From Tetrastigma voinierianum (taxonomy: Eukaryota > Streptophyta > Magnoliopsida > Vitales > Vitaceae), in NCBI GenBank assembly GCA_016808115.1, contig JAEQBH010001377.1:930001-994000 (forward strand): 64,000 nt of DNA, read 5' to 3'. Below the pieces are notes generated by a model that saw nothing but the letters and a program-made list of their open reading frames with translations, had not been told where the DNA came from and did no database searches. This document shows positions 12,022 through 23,089 of this stretch, piece by piece. The translations under genes were made by a program, and so were the position numbers. The number at the start of each line of letters is the position of its first letter. Position 1 is the stretch's first letter.

Positions 12022-14743
12022 TGCAAACACCCGTATATGTTTGCAGGATCAAGTAGCATTTTGGGAGCAAATGCAACTTATGCCCCAGATATTTTAAATT
12101 GTGATTAAGATTAGCCATCTTAATGGTTGGTTTAATTAGAGGATTAATAAAGTATGTTAGATTGCATTTTTATGGCATGTGGGTCAATTATGCAATTAGG
12201 TAAGTTTAGGGTTTTAGAGGTTAGGGTTTGTAATTAAGTATGTGTCAAGGACCACTTTGAAAACTCGTTAGTGGAGAGGGACTAAAGTGTAATATCCTTG
12301 TGAGCTTGTGTGGCATCATGAGGGCATGACACCTCACATATGCATGGTAGGATCTTGACATGGCAAGTGCATGAGAAGAGCTTACATGTGCCAAGCAAAC
12401 CAATTTCTCTTGGTTTTGGATGCAATCATCTCTTGCTAGAAGTGAAAATTTTGAAATTTAGAGCGAGAGAGAGTTCTAGAAGGAGGAGAAAGCTTGAAGG
12501 AAAGCTTTGGTTTTTGGTGGAAAAAGTTCACTAAGGTATGTAAACATGATCTTTGGAGGCTTTAGTTGTGTTTTCTTATGGACTTTGGTTATATTCTAGG
12601 GTTTTCATTACTGGGATTACATCCTAACCCTAGATTTGATGAAAGGTGTGTTTGGTGGAACCCTAAATTGTAAAAGACCAGTTTTGTGAAGATGGCATGT
12701 GTGTGTGTGTGTGTCCAAGGGAGGTGCTGTCCAGCTTTCCTTGACCCCATGACAGTGTTTTTGGCCATAAGTTACCTAAAAGAACTCCGAACTGGATGAT
12801 TCTAGTTGGAGAAGAAGCCCAAGACCTAGCCCTTCGAATGTCTAGAAGTAACCAAGAACTAAATCCTACCATAAGACCCTTAAATTTGAGGTTGAAAGTC
12901 AGGTACAGATTCTGTCCCCTGTTCTGGAGCAGTTCTTGTTTTTGAGTCATAAGTTGAGTTATATTGAACCAAATGGAGTGATTCAAAATCCTTCTTAAAG
13001 TAGACACATAGGGGAGTAACTTCATGAAGAAAGTAGGGCCAAATTATGACTCATTTGTTCCCATAATTTCGTCAAAGTAAGGGTGAAGTGAGGACACAGA
13101 TTCTGTCCCTAGGAAATAAATTTCGGGAGGTCAGAGTGTAAAACCATAACTCTTGGATTCCGAGGTCCTAATGACCCGATTTAAGAGGCTATGAAAGCTA
13201 AGAGATGAGGGGGAACTTTTGGTCAAAAGACCTTAGTGAACAAAAAACATATATGGCTGGTCAAAATGGTAGTTAAGAAAAAAGAAAAAAAAGGGGGTCT
13301 TGAGATAGGCTGAAACAAGGTGCAAGTATTGTGTGTGCTGTTTGTGTTACCCTAATAAGGGGTGTTAAATGTTGATATTAGTAAGTGGAAAAGAGAGAGG
13401 CTCTGAAGGACTGCAGGTTTATGTTGGTAGGTATAAGAATATGATCTCGAAAGTGGTGAAGTAGTAATAAACAATTGGGTAATTTTATGTAACCCGGATT
13501 GCTTCGAGGCTAAGAAATCTATGACTTGTTAATTGCATCCTTCTGGGAGTGCTTTCGTTTCACTTTTGGGAGACTTGTGGATTTCTGAACCGGGCGAAGG
13601 TAGGGATCTTGTAACCTTCTCCTCGCTTATACCATGGCTCACGAAATTCCTTGCACTCCATTCCATGCTGAACTGTGATTTTCTAATGATACAGGCAATG
13701 TGTATATTTTTGGTATCTATGGAATTTTGGAATTAACTCGTACATGATGTTTTAAACATCCATGGGATGAATGCTTTAGAAATTGTTTTAAAGCATGATA
13801 ATGGGTATGGACCCGTGTGAGTTCGATGATGTGGCGGACACTGACTATGACTAGTCCCGGGCTGTACCCCAGAAGACGCGCATATATCGATGTGGGTATA
13901 TCCTGGGTGGTAAGTCCCAAAGACCGGTTTATACGGATGCGTAACTGGGTAGTAAGTCCCAAAAATTTGTCGTTGTTCTGGGATGATCGGCTAGTCCTTG
14001 GGTGAAAGCCCAAAAGAGTCACTGATGAGGGTTGAGATGGTGGTATTGCATCCATTTGTTTCACATCAACCTATTAATTGAAAATGCTCATGTTTTGAGA
14101 TGTGTCAATTATTTGTATTTTGAAATGTTTTTATAAGCATGGCTTGTTATGGGATTCACATCGAGTTGTCGTAACTCACCCCCATTATTCCCTCTCCAAC
14201 TTAGATGTGTAATGCACTGCACTGCATTTACTTGAGAGTTTGATCATGTGGTTTTGAGGTTGTGAATCAGGCGCCAACCTTGTATGCCGGGTGGTCGGGC
14301 ACACATTTCGAGGAACATCTAGTGTCGTGGAGGTTCACACTCAGAGGTTTTGGACAGCCTATCGATCATGGGTCATTGTATATTTGGCTAGATTAGTTTG
14401 GGACACTTTGTAGAAAGTTTTGGGATTTTTGTGTAAATATTATTTTCGATCAAGTGTAAGTGTATAGTCTGGGTCTACTGAGGACTTACCTCAAGCATGT
14501 ATATAAAGTATATATGTGTTTTGAGACCCGAGTTGAGTTTAATTACGTTTCTAGGCGATTACCCAAGTGGAGTTTGACTGTGTTTTGAGAAAATACAGGT
14601 TGATATACGTGGTGTGTGTATAGTGGTAGCCCCTTTTATGCAAAGTGTTGATTTTGAAAGAGTCCTATGTTAGGGACTCATGATGAAAAAAAAAAAAGAT
14701 GGTAAAATAACATAAATCACATCGTGGAAATCGGGGTGTGACA
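12022..14743 (+). repeat. 3' LTR of chromovirus C
   Basis: It begins tgcaaacacccgtatatg and ends ggggtgtgaca, and it pairs with 4562-7306. It is followed at once by the duplicated GTTTA. It includes a (TG)n run near 12696-12714 and poly-A near 14686. Confidence 0.87.
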
Positions 14744-14748
14744 GTTTA
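14744..14748. repeat. Target-site duplication GTTTA (right) of chromovirus C
   Basis: It matches 4557-4561. The following sequence, agcgatatggtgg, continues the RT of element B. Confidence 0.85.
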
Positions 14749-15590
14749 GCGATATGGTGGAGCGCATAATGGAAGTATACATGGATGATATCACTGTATA
14801 TGGAGGCGATTTTGAAGAATGCCTGACTAATCTTGAGGCCATCCTGCAGAGGTGCATAGAAAAGAACCTGGTGCTCAATTGCGAGAAGTGCCATTTTATG
14901 GTTAACCAAGGAATTGTACTGGGGCACATTATTTCCAAAGAGGGGGAATAGGTTGACAAAGCAAAAATTGAACTTATTTCCAAACTCGCCATCTCCCAAC
15001 AAATGTAAAACAAAGAGGCAATCTTGGTCATGCAGCTTCTACGTAATATTAAAGACTCTCGAAGATCAAGAACCCCTACAACTCCTAGAGAAAGATGCTA
15101 AATTTGTTTGAAGAAGAATCGGAGAGCTTTGAAGAGCTGGAAGTCCCATTTGACCATCGCGACCACAGCATTGAGTACCTAATCGCGCCGCTCAGGTGAT
15201 GTGTGATGCAAGTGATTCATTTATCGAGCAAGACTGGCCAAAGAGAGTGATGAAGACCTCATGTAGTTTATTATGCAAGCAAAACCTGAATGAAGCACAA
15301 AGGAACTATACTACTACAGAGAAGGAATTGTCGCGTAGTCTACGCCTTAGACAAATTTCCGAAAGCATACTTCAGTCAGTCCAATATAGTCATTTTTACA
15401 GATCATTCCGCTTTGAAATATCTCCTGACCAAGAAAAATGCCAAAGCTAGACTTATCCGATGGGTTCTTCTGCTTCAAAAATTTAACTTGCAAATTAGAG
15501 ACAAAAAGGGGGTAGAGAATGTGGTGGCGGACCATCTTTCAAGGTTAACGATAGCCCATGACAAACATAGTCCACCCATTAATGATGAAT
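14749..15590 (+). pseudogene. RT C-terminal half and RNase H of element B
   Basis: RT resumes as MVERIMEVYMDDITVYGG from 14754, with the catalytic YMDD intact. It runs openly through RCIEKNLVLNCEKCHFMVNQGIVLGHIISK to a stop at 14949. Expected blocks such as GHAxFYRRFIKDFSKIARPL are then scrambled. RNase H starts near 15196 with VMCDASD, then LNEAQRNYTTTEKEL, FTDHSALKYLLTKKNAKARL and KGVENVVADHLSRL. The last three lie in one open frame, 15290-15631. These are the best preserved stretches of this element. Confidence 0.85.
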
Positions 15591-15599
15591 TTCCTGAAG

Positions 15600-16860
15600 A
15601 ATCTCTAATGCATCTGGAAAAAGCTCCCTGATGCTCATTGCCAATTTCAGAACAGAGAAATCCCATTTGATTGGAGGTGTTGAACAGGATAGGAAATATT
15701 TTGCAAGATCCATTCCTATCATCGGGAAGAGCCTTCATAAGTACTGCATCGATAATCGTAGCAGCGCCCGGCCAGGGCGAGAACAGCAGGGAATTCTGAG
15801 CCACTGCCACGAGAGTGCCTGTGGTGGTCACTTTGCTTCCCAGAAGATAGCAATGAAGGTGTTGCAGTCTGGTTTCTACTGGCCTTCCTTGTTTAAAGAA
15901 GCACACCAAATGTGCCATGTGTGTGATAGATGCCAAAGACTCGGGAAATTGTCTCACAGCGCCGCCATACGCCCGAACCTACCCCAGCTGCCGAGCTATT
16001 AGATGTTTGGGGCATCGATTTCATGGACCTTTCCCCACATCTTATGGTCATACATACATATTGGTGGGAGTGGACTATGTGTCCAAGTGGGTTGAAGCAA
16101 TCCCCTGCAAAACCAATGACCATAGGGTGGTGCTTAAATTCTTGAAAGCAAACATCTTTTCTAGGTTCGCAAAATTAAAGCCATTATTAGTGATGGAGGT
16201 TCACATTTCAGAATAAACCTTTGAAAACCTCTACAAATATGGTGTGAAATATAGAATAGCCACCTCTACCATCCTCAAACAAGTGGTCAAGTAGAACTTA
16301 CATCAGGAGATCAAGACCATTCTAATGTGAAGGTAACAAGAATTTAAAAGACTCCGGTCCATCAAATCGTTTGATTCACTAGCGGGCCTGCAATAGCTTT
16401 CAAAACAATTCTTAGAATGTCCCCTTATTGGTTGGTCTATGGTAAGGCATGTCACCTTCCAGTGGAGATCGAATATAAGGCATGGTGGGCAATCAAGAAG
16501 CTGAACATGGATCTAAGTAAGGCCAGAGTCAAAAGATTCCTTGTTTTCAATGAGTTGGAAGAAATACGAAATGATGCCTACTTGAATTCGAAGATTGCAA
16601 AGGAAAGATAAAAAAAATGGCATGATCAAATGATAACTGGCAAGAATTTCAAACAGCGGGACCAAGTTCTCCCGTATGATTCCAACCCACCTATTTCCGG
16701 CAAGCTCAAGTCGCGATGGATCGTCCATTCATAGTTCAAGAAAGTTCACCCGAATGGTTCGCAGACCTACCTAATCCAATTGATGAGATGTGGTGATCAA
16801 AGTTACTTACGAGGGTGAAGCCCTATGTTGTGCAGCAGACTGTCAGGGAGGAAATTCTCC
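15600..16860 (+). pseudogene. Integrase of element B, broken
   Basis: The zinc-binding HHCC domain is readable at 15800-15950: SHCHESACGGHFASQK, VLQSGFYWPSLFKEAH and CDRCQRLGK. The core follows with VWGIDFMDLSPH (first aspartate) near 16005-16040, YILVGVDYVSKWVEAIPCK at ~16056-16112 and NDHRVVLKFLKANIFSRF. ISDGGSHF at 16186-16209 carries the second aspartate in another frame. After a scrambled part comes MSPYWLVYGKACHLPVEIEYKAWWAIKKLNMDL at 16417-16515, then ELEEIRNDAYLNSKIAKER and the GKLKSRW...HPNG tail near 16700-16755. Confidence 0.85.
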
Positions 16861-17144
16861 TGCTGAACCCCCCTTGAATCCTACAGGCCACACATTTAAG
16901 GGTGGCTCCTGCTTTGTCTCAGAAGCCACTTATTTAATTGCTTAAGTTTTGATCAAGTCTCTTTTTGTTTAAATTTTTTTTTTTTTTTTTTTTTTTTTTT
17001 AAGTAATCAGCATTTGGCATTTGATTTTCCACTTTTAGAAAGTTGACAACCCAGTGAGCATCAACCATCGGGGCAGGACCCCTTCTCCCGCCACCATTGA
17101 GGAGGTACTGACAAGGCTCAAAAGTAAATTTCAACCCTGTATAT
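16861..17144 (+). other. Non-coding 3' region of element B, with poly(T)
   Basis: No ORF is seen. A T-run of about 27 lies at 16974-17000. The sequence continues after element D at 24597. Confidence 0.5.
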
Positions 17145-18637
17145 TAGAGGTTTCTGGTGCTTTTTGATCATTAATCATGTCATTTATACCAATTGAAGTG
17201 TTCAAGTCATCTTAGTAACACTTATGCCATTTGTGAGGGTGTTTTGGTTGTTTTCTGTAGGTGTTTGTGCACTTTTAGAATTCAATCTCAATACAAAGCG
17301 ATGAATCATGAAGTTGGAATCGTCTCACCCATCAACCGTTTCTAGAATCAATGAGAAACCAAGGCAAAGTGAAGAAAATTTGATGCGCTTGGAAGGCAGG
17401 AAGAAATGGAAGAGAAGCAATAGGAACAAGTGGGCAATAGAACAAGAGTCGCAGATCTCGTACTCTCGCTAGTTAGCCAAACTGCAACCTTGGCCGAAAT
17501 CGATGCCTCGCTGCTTTGTAATCAATGCAAACCGCCAAATCTCGTGAATTACATCCTTGTCCTATAACTTAGCCCAGCTTGTTAGCTTTTGGTATTTTCA
17601 TACCTCGAGGAGGCCTATATAAAGCCCCTCTTGTTTTGTAAACCTAAGTAACAATTTCAAGCATCGCCAAAGGAGAATAATATTTGTGAAGTTTTTACTT
17701 TGTAAATAAATTGTTTTATTTTAAGTTTTGCTTTTATCTTCTCTCTCTCTTCTTTCTCTCTTCTTTCTTTCACTTTTCCCGGTCGCACACCCTCTTGAAG
17801 ATGACAATTCAAGAGATGTTGATGCTCCTCCTTGAAGAGGAAGGAAGCTAGTTTGCAAGAGTGGTTAAGCATGTCGGGTTCTCATGTACTAAAAAAGTTG
17901 GGTAGTGTATTTATGGCCCTTATCTTCAAACTCAGTTGCATAACATAGGATGTTATTGTCTTGGCCAATACTCTCCATGCTTTAGATCTCGCTCTGACAG
18001 GTACTGCGGGCTCTTTTAGATGGTCCTCACTTGCCTAAGTGAGGTAATATTCACATGTTGTGGTTCTTCAAATTAGGGTTAAATAACATTTGCTTTATTG
18101 TTTGGCCAATACTTCCATAAGCTGTGGTTCTGCTCAGTGAGATGCACTGGTGATTCTTAGATGGTCTTACTAGCCTAGGTCAATACTTCCATGCTTTAGG
18201 TTCTCGTGAGAGATGCACTGTGATTCTTAGATCTTTACGAGCCTCAAAAAATGATAAAAGAATGTTAGGCTTAAACAAAAAGGGCCATAACTACATCCCG
18301 TGTCGACTCATAGGAGGATAAAACCCTGAGATATGTTTGCCCTAACTTGCCAAGTTAGTGACCTAAATCTTCAGCAAATTTCTTCGCCTGTTAATTTCAC
18401 TTTTTAACTTTCGCTTTTATACTTCGTTTTCAAACCATTCCCTGTTGAATGAATTCCAAAGAGTCCAAATAGAAAGCCTTACCTTCTGCCACCCAATGCA
18501 AACCATTTTTATGAAGAAACCCATCCCCGTGTTCAATTTAGATTACTATATCAAGTAAAGTAGCTTGAGACTACGGCAGCCAGAGGAGCTAGGTATATAA
18601 ATATTGTTGATTTTAGCTCACCATCGGCACCTAATCA
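17145..18637 (+). repeat. 5' LTR of element D
   Basis: It matches 23090-24596 over about 1.5 kb, for example gatcattaatcatgtcatt, and the tacctcgaggaggcc block before the TATA box. It ends ctaatca before the primer site. Confidence 0.82.
17617..17624 (+). promoter_or_regulatory. TATA box of element D LTR
   Basis: TATATAAA lies in gaggcctatataaagccc, conserved with the 3' LTR copy (gaggcctatataaagctc, near 23565). Confidence 0.6.
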
Positions 18638-18639
18638 AA

Positions 18640-18660
18640 TGGCGCCGCCGGGATGGTGCC
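18640..18660 (+). other. Primer-binding site of element D
   Basis: TGGCGCCGCCGGGATGGTGC starts two bases after the LTR end. It is closer to the Athila tRNA-Asp-type site than the copy in element B. Confidence 0.8.
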
Positions 18661-18865
18661 CGACCAATAATGGTGTCAAGAGTACTTGTGATCCACATCA
18701 CAAGTGAAGGTAACTCTTTACCTCTTTGCATATCACGGCAAAGAATCGCGCCTAGCACTTGACAAAAGAGTCAGACCGATTCGGGCCTTCGCTTTTTTTC
18801 ACTATTTTACTTTTTGTTAGATTAGTTTTAATTTTCTTTTAGCACTCTTTGTTGGTTCTAATTGT

Positions 18866-20700
18866 TTGGTTTCTAATAATTGTAGTAACAATCGTGCATG
18901 CAACAAAGGGGATAGAGACACTGTGAGGCTCACAGGGATTAGTACACAACCTGACCTAGCTAGTGAGGTTAGTGCACAAACAGATACCATGGATCCCATA
19001 CCTGAGGAACAACAGAGCCAACCAGAAACCCCTATGAATCCAAATGCATATAACCATGAGGGATCACATCCACCCTCCTAGAGTTGCCCCATCTCCGTAT
19101 CATTCCTCCCGTCGATGATGTAGCAAAGGAGGCCATATTTGGTACCCTACTTCCACATACCATGGTATGGAAAATGAAAATCCATACACTCATATAAGGA
19201 TTTTGAGGAGGTATGCACTACCTTCAAGGAAGGTATGACGGACATGGATTTGTCAAGCAAAGGCATTCCATTGGACTCTAAAGGACAAGGCTAAGATATG
19301 GCTCAACCTATTGAGGCCTAGAACCGTAAGAAATCGGGTCGAGTCATGTCGAAGTTCCCGAAAAAGTTCTTCGTTGCTCCATAAGACAAACAATTTGAAA
19401 GACAACGATACCTTTGCAGCTCATGAAGTGAGAAGTTTGATCAAAGGTCGGAGAGGTTTATGGAACCAAGTAATGCATGTCCACACCCATGGGTTTGACA
19501 CCGGACGCTAGTAAACCATTTCTATGATGGGATGTCCCCACCTATGAAACAACTTGTAGAAACAATGTGTGGGGCAACTTTTTGGCAAACACTCGACGAG
19601 GCTATGTGACTTCTTTGACTTATATAGCTGAAACCTCAAAGGCATGGGATGAACCTCGCCCAAGGAGGATGTAGAAGGACTGATGTACTCAAGTTAATGT
19701 GGGAGACCATTCATACAATTTCCTCTGAGGACACACTCGATGAGAGAAAATTAATTCATTTTGACTTCTAGATCGATGAGATGGAAATGAAAAAAATCAG
19801 CATAATATTTACTCAAAGAAGTGAGTTGTCACCATCCCAACCTTCTGGCTACAACCATCAGTCACATGGTCACTATGGGGAAAACTGTCAAGAGAATGTC
19901 CAAATTTTGAATCAAGGTAGACCACCAATGAATGTTCCATTTGGCAATTCCTATATTCAAAATTTGAAAACCATCTGAATCACAGCAGTTTCAAACTATC
20001 TCCTTATATACCTCCAATGGGATCAGCAAAGAAGTTAGTCCCCACTTAACAAAGAACAACCACTACTCCTTATCCTCGAACAGCAATTCAATCTAAGTAA
20101 GATGGTAAAGAGCACAATGGCGTAAGAACATAAGGTAACACGTCCAAACTAATCAAAATATTGAAGCAAAGACAAAGTTCACTTAATGTGAAACTATCCA
20201 ATATGCACCAAATTTCAAAATTGTCCAAATCACACTGCGAAGTTCAGAAAAGGAAAAGGGCCTTTTCCAGGGACAGCAATATCAGAATACGGTGAATAAA
20301 ATAGGCCTAGTGGAGGACACAACTACTAGAACTCGATGAAGCAGCGCGCTAGACTCGAGAAGTGGTAGGGAGTTGAAGACAAGAAGATCGCAGCTAGTTA
20401 AGTCACCAAAAGAGAAATGAACCACTTCAAGAAGAACAATGCATTTGTCGAAGGAAGAAGTAAAGAGCCAAACACTTCCATTTCCGCAAGCTCTACGAAA
20501 GAAAAAGAATCATGTTAACCAAACAGAAATAATGGAAGTTTTACGGCAAGTTAAGGTAAATATCCCTCTCCTTGACATGATCAAGCATGTCCTTCAACCA
20601 GTTCCCACAAACCCCACTGCCAATGCCAAGACCACCTACCCAACGCGCTGCAAGACATTGCCCACACCCGTGTAAAAAACCCAAAGCCCGCAACACTGGT
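18866..20700 (+). pseudogene. gag of element D, broken
   Basis: An open stretch from the ATG at 18866 encodes a polar N-terminus ending NAYNHEGSHPPS. Athila gag blocks follow in changing frames: SKGIPLDS near 19255, RFMEPSNACPHP near 19447, LVNHFYDGMSPPMKQLVETM at 19508-19567 and KAWDEP-like near 19640. The zinc-knuckle position (near 19845-19890) reads GYNHQSHGHYGENC, so its first two cysteines are lost while H and the last C remain. NQGRPPMNVPFGNSY follows. The spacer before protease (EVLRQVKVNIPLLDMIKHV at 20530-20590) is the last conserved coding block. Confidence 0.78.
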
Positions 20701-22300
20701 CCCAAAGGGTAAGTCCAACTCCACTGCCACCATGCAAACATTAGAAGACTAGTGGCCTTCAGACATACTCTCGCCACTACATCAAAGAAGATGGCAATGC
20801 CTACATTGCATGGCATAATGGTTGATTCGTGGTGCCTGGCTCGGATTGGGAGCATCCGAACCCCGCATTTCGAGTTCATTTAGTTCCAGTAAATTTCCAA
20901 AGGCCTAAGAAGGCATGGGGAGCAAATACTTTTTGTTTTAATTTTTCCGACTTATATTATATTATCATAGTTTATTTTGATTTTGTTAATTTTTCTTTAT
21001 AAATTTTCTTGCATTTTAGTTAATTTGCTGAATACTTTACTCTTCAGAATTTTCTGCATTAATTTTAGTAGTTTTTTTGCAAATTTCTGAGCATGAATTG
21101 AAAATCGGGAGGAACAAAGAAATGTACAAGAACTGTTTCAACCCACTCGCACCAGCGAATTTCGCAAACTGCTCGCAGTCAGCTTCGCAATCTCAAGAAA
21201 TATCAAGTGAAATTCGGCTAGCCAACCCGCACTGCTCATTAGCGAAAAATATGAAATTCGTCACCGAAATTCTCGCTAGTTTAGCTGGCAATTTCGCTTA
21301 GCCAGGCGAAATTTCAACATTGCCAATTTCGCTAAAGCTCTCGCCACTGGGCTAAGCCATCGCCACCCGCTAATTAGCGAAAATTATGCCTCGTAGCGTA
21401 AAATCCTAGCAAATTCATGCCTGTGAGTTAAAAATCCTAGCTAAATCTGCAAAGAGCGGCAACCATTTCGCTATTAGATAGCCAATTTCGCAGAGTTGCG
21501 ACTTCGCTAGCTATACCTCGCGGCCATATGAAATTTTCGCTAAGCCCCACCGTTTTGCCCTCCGATTTTGTTTCATGCGATAACTTTTTCATCCGAACTC
21601 CGCTTTTAGGCGTTCTTATCTGAAAGTCAGAGAGTGTAGAATCCAAATATGGCCAGAAAGAACATTTTTGAGATTATTATGAAAGTATAATTTTACAAAA
21701 TGTCCCAACGGGTCACACTTTTTCTCTCTTTTCTTCTCCTAACTTGTTTATTTGAAGCCCGAATCTGAGTGCATAAGGCGCCGATGGAGATTGTGGAAGC
21801 TCTATCCAGCAATGATCACATCTTATCATGGAGGTAACACTTCCTTATCTAATTTTCCATTCCGAGCCCCATTTCTGACACCTAGATGTTCGGGGTCAGG
21901 GGAGAGTTATTAAAGGTATGGATTTTGTATTTATGCTTTGTTATTATTTTGTGCAAGCCCATTTTGTTATGTTTAGTATCATTGGTCCCTTTCTATAAAG
22001 TCGTTTATACATTACAAATTACTTTTCAAAATTTCGGGGCCTGCAGAATCCAAACTTTTGTGGTTTCGCTTAACCTGGTTTGAAAAATCAGTTTTGTCCA
22101 ATTCTATTAATGTTAGATTGGTTCCATGCTTAGTTGAGTGAATGATTAGTTGAATTTATTGATTTCGACCTTTGCCTTCCACCTTAAATAACTACACACA
22201 GAGCACTATTAGATTTCAATGATAAATGAAAACTCAGGTAACCTCCTTTAATTTGCATAACCTACCCTTGGGCCATTGATCGCTTTAATAGGTTAAGGAC
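20701..22300 (+). other. 3' non-coding region of element D, first part
   Basis: After the truncated gag the sequence becomes AT-rich (20930-21090), then carries the GCGAAA-type palindromes (21130-21560). Then comes unremarkable sequence with no convincing ORF. Confidence 0.5.
21130..21560. repeat. Array of GCGAAA/TTTCGC inverted motifs (element D)
   Basis: Many copies of agcgaaa or its complement tttcgct lie at irregular spacing, such as ttagcgaaaa, ccaatttcgct and gaaatttcgc-like pairs. The array resembles the denser one in the element B LTR at 26030-26275. Confidence 0.65.
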
Positions 22301-22311
22301 CCATGTGGAAA

Positions 22312-22900
22312 AAGAAAAAAAAAGAAGAAAAAGAAAAAAAAAGAAAAAGAAAACATGAAAAAGAAAAGAAAGAATAAAAATCAGAATGCTTTCATTTTGA
22401 AACCCGAGAGCACGGCCAGGGTATATGCTTAAAGCTCTTGAAAGCCCAAGTGTCCCAAACCTTCAATGTTGGGGAGTCACCGACTTAGTGTTCGCACGGT
22501 GGATAGGTGGAGCTTATGTGTTATAGTGCACTCAAGTCATTCGGGTCCGTAAGGAAGCCCAGAGCTCGTGGTCAACATCCTTTCGGGCTTGATGCCCTAA
22601 ACCTTAATTGGTTGGGAGTCATCGGTGGACCTTCGCTATTAATGGATCTTTGATTGAAGTCGAAGTTTTTATCGCACCCTACAACGCAAAAAGAATCAAG
22701 TGGAATAAGAGGCGGTCCCGATCTATTTAGGTCAAGAAGCATGCTAGGTCGTGGTAGTAACCAGTCGGAGGGAGAGCGCAGCTTTAGCAACTTTATCATA
22801 CTGAGCCAATCAAATAAACACTTAGATTTCGGGGTGGGAAGTTTCAAGCCATTCATCGAGAGGAGACTCTTTGATACTCAATTTTGTATGGTATTCATTC
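22312..22900 (+). other. Conserved 3' module of element D
   Basis: A purine (A/G) tract at 22312-22380 is followed by cccgagagcacggccaggg, then two copies of a tggttgggagtca-type segment (22460-22490 and 22588-22625). The block is shared with 25010-25330 and 35540-35850. It is non-coding as far as I can tell. Confidence 0.65.
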
Positions 22901-23089
22901 TCTCATGATAGTTATTGAACACTCTAGCCTGGAGAATTTTACTTAAAGGGTTGGTGCATTACTTTTCACACCTTTTTGAAAATCTTCACCATGCATCTTA
23001 CTTTATTTTGTATCAAGTAAGGACTAGGCTTTGAGTGCTGATCAATGATCAGCCTACGCTCGTGAGCATGAATTGAAAATCAGGAGGAA

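Larger units (their letters stand above)
4562..14743 (+). mobile_element. Element C: chromovirus (Tekay/Del-like Ty3/gypsy), full-length structure
   Basis: It has two ~2.7-kb LTRs in direct orientation, a 5-bp duplication GTTTA, a degenerate primer site after the 5' LTR and a polypurine tract before the 3' LTR. The internal region (7307-12021) keeps the order gag, protease, RT, RNase H, integrase and a chromodomain-like tail. LTR ends of the form TGTAACACC...GTGTGACA, long LTRs and a C-terminal segment resembling IPLVKVLWQHHG of chromovirus chromodomains point to the Tekay/Del lineage. The lineage is inferred from motifs only. All coding regions are broken, so it cannot act autonomously as read. 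Confidence 0.88.

Noticed and set aside
15475..15957. 160-codon minus-strand open frame
   Set aside because: Antisense shadow of RNase H/integrase of element B, which is clear on the + strand.
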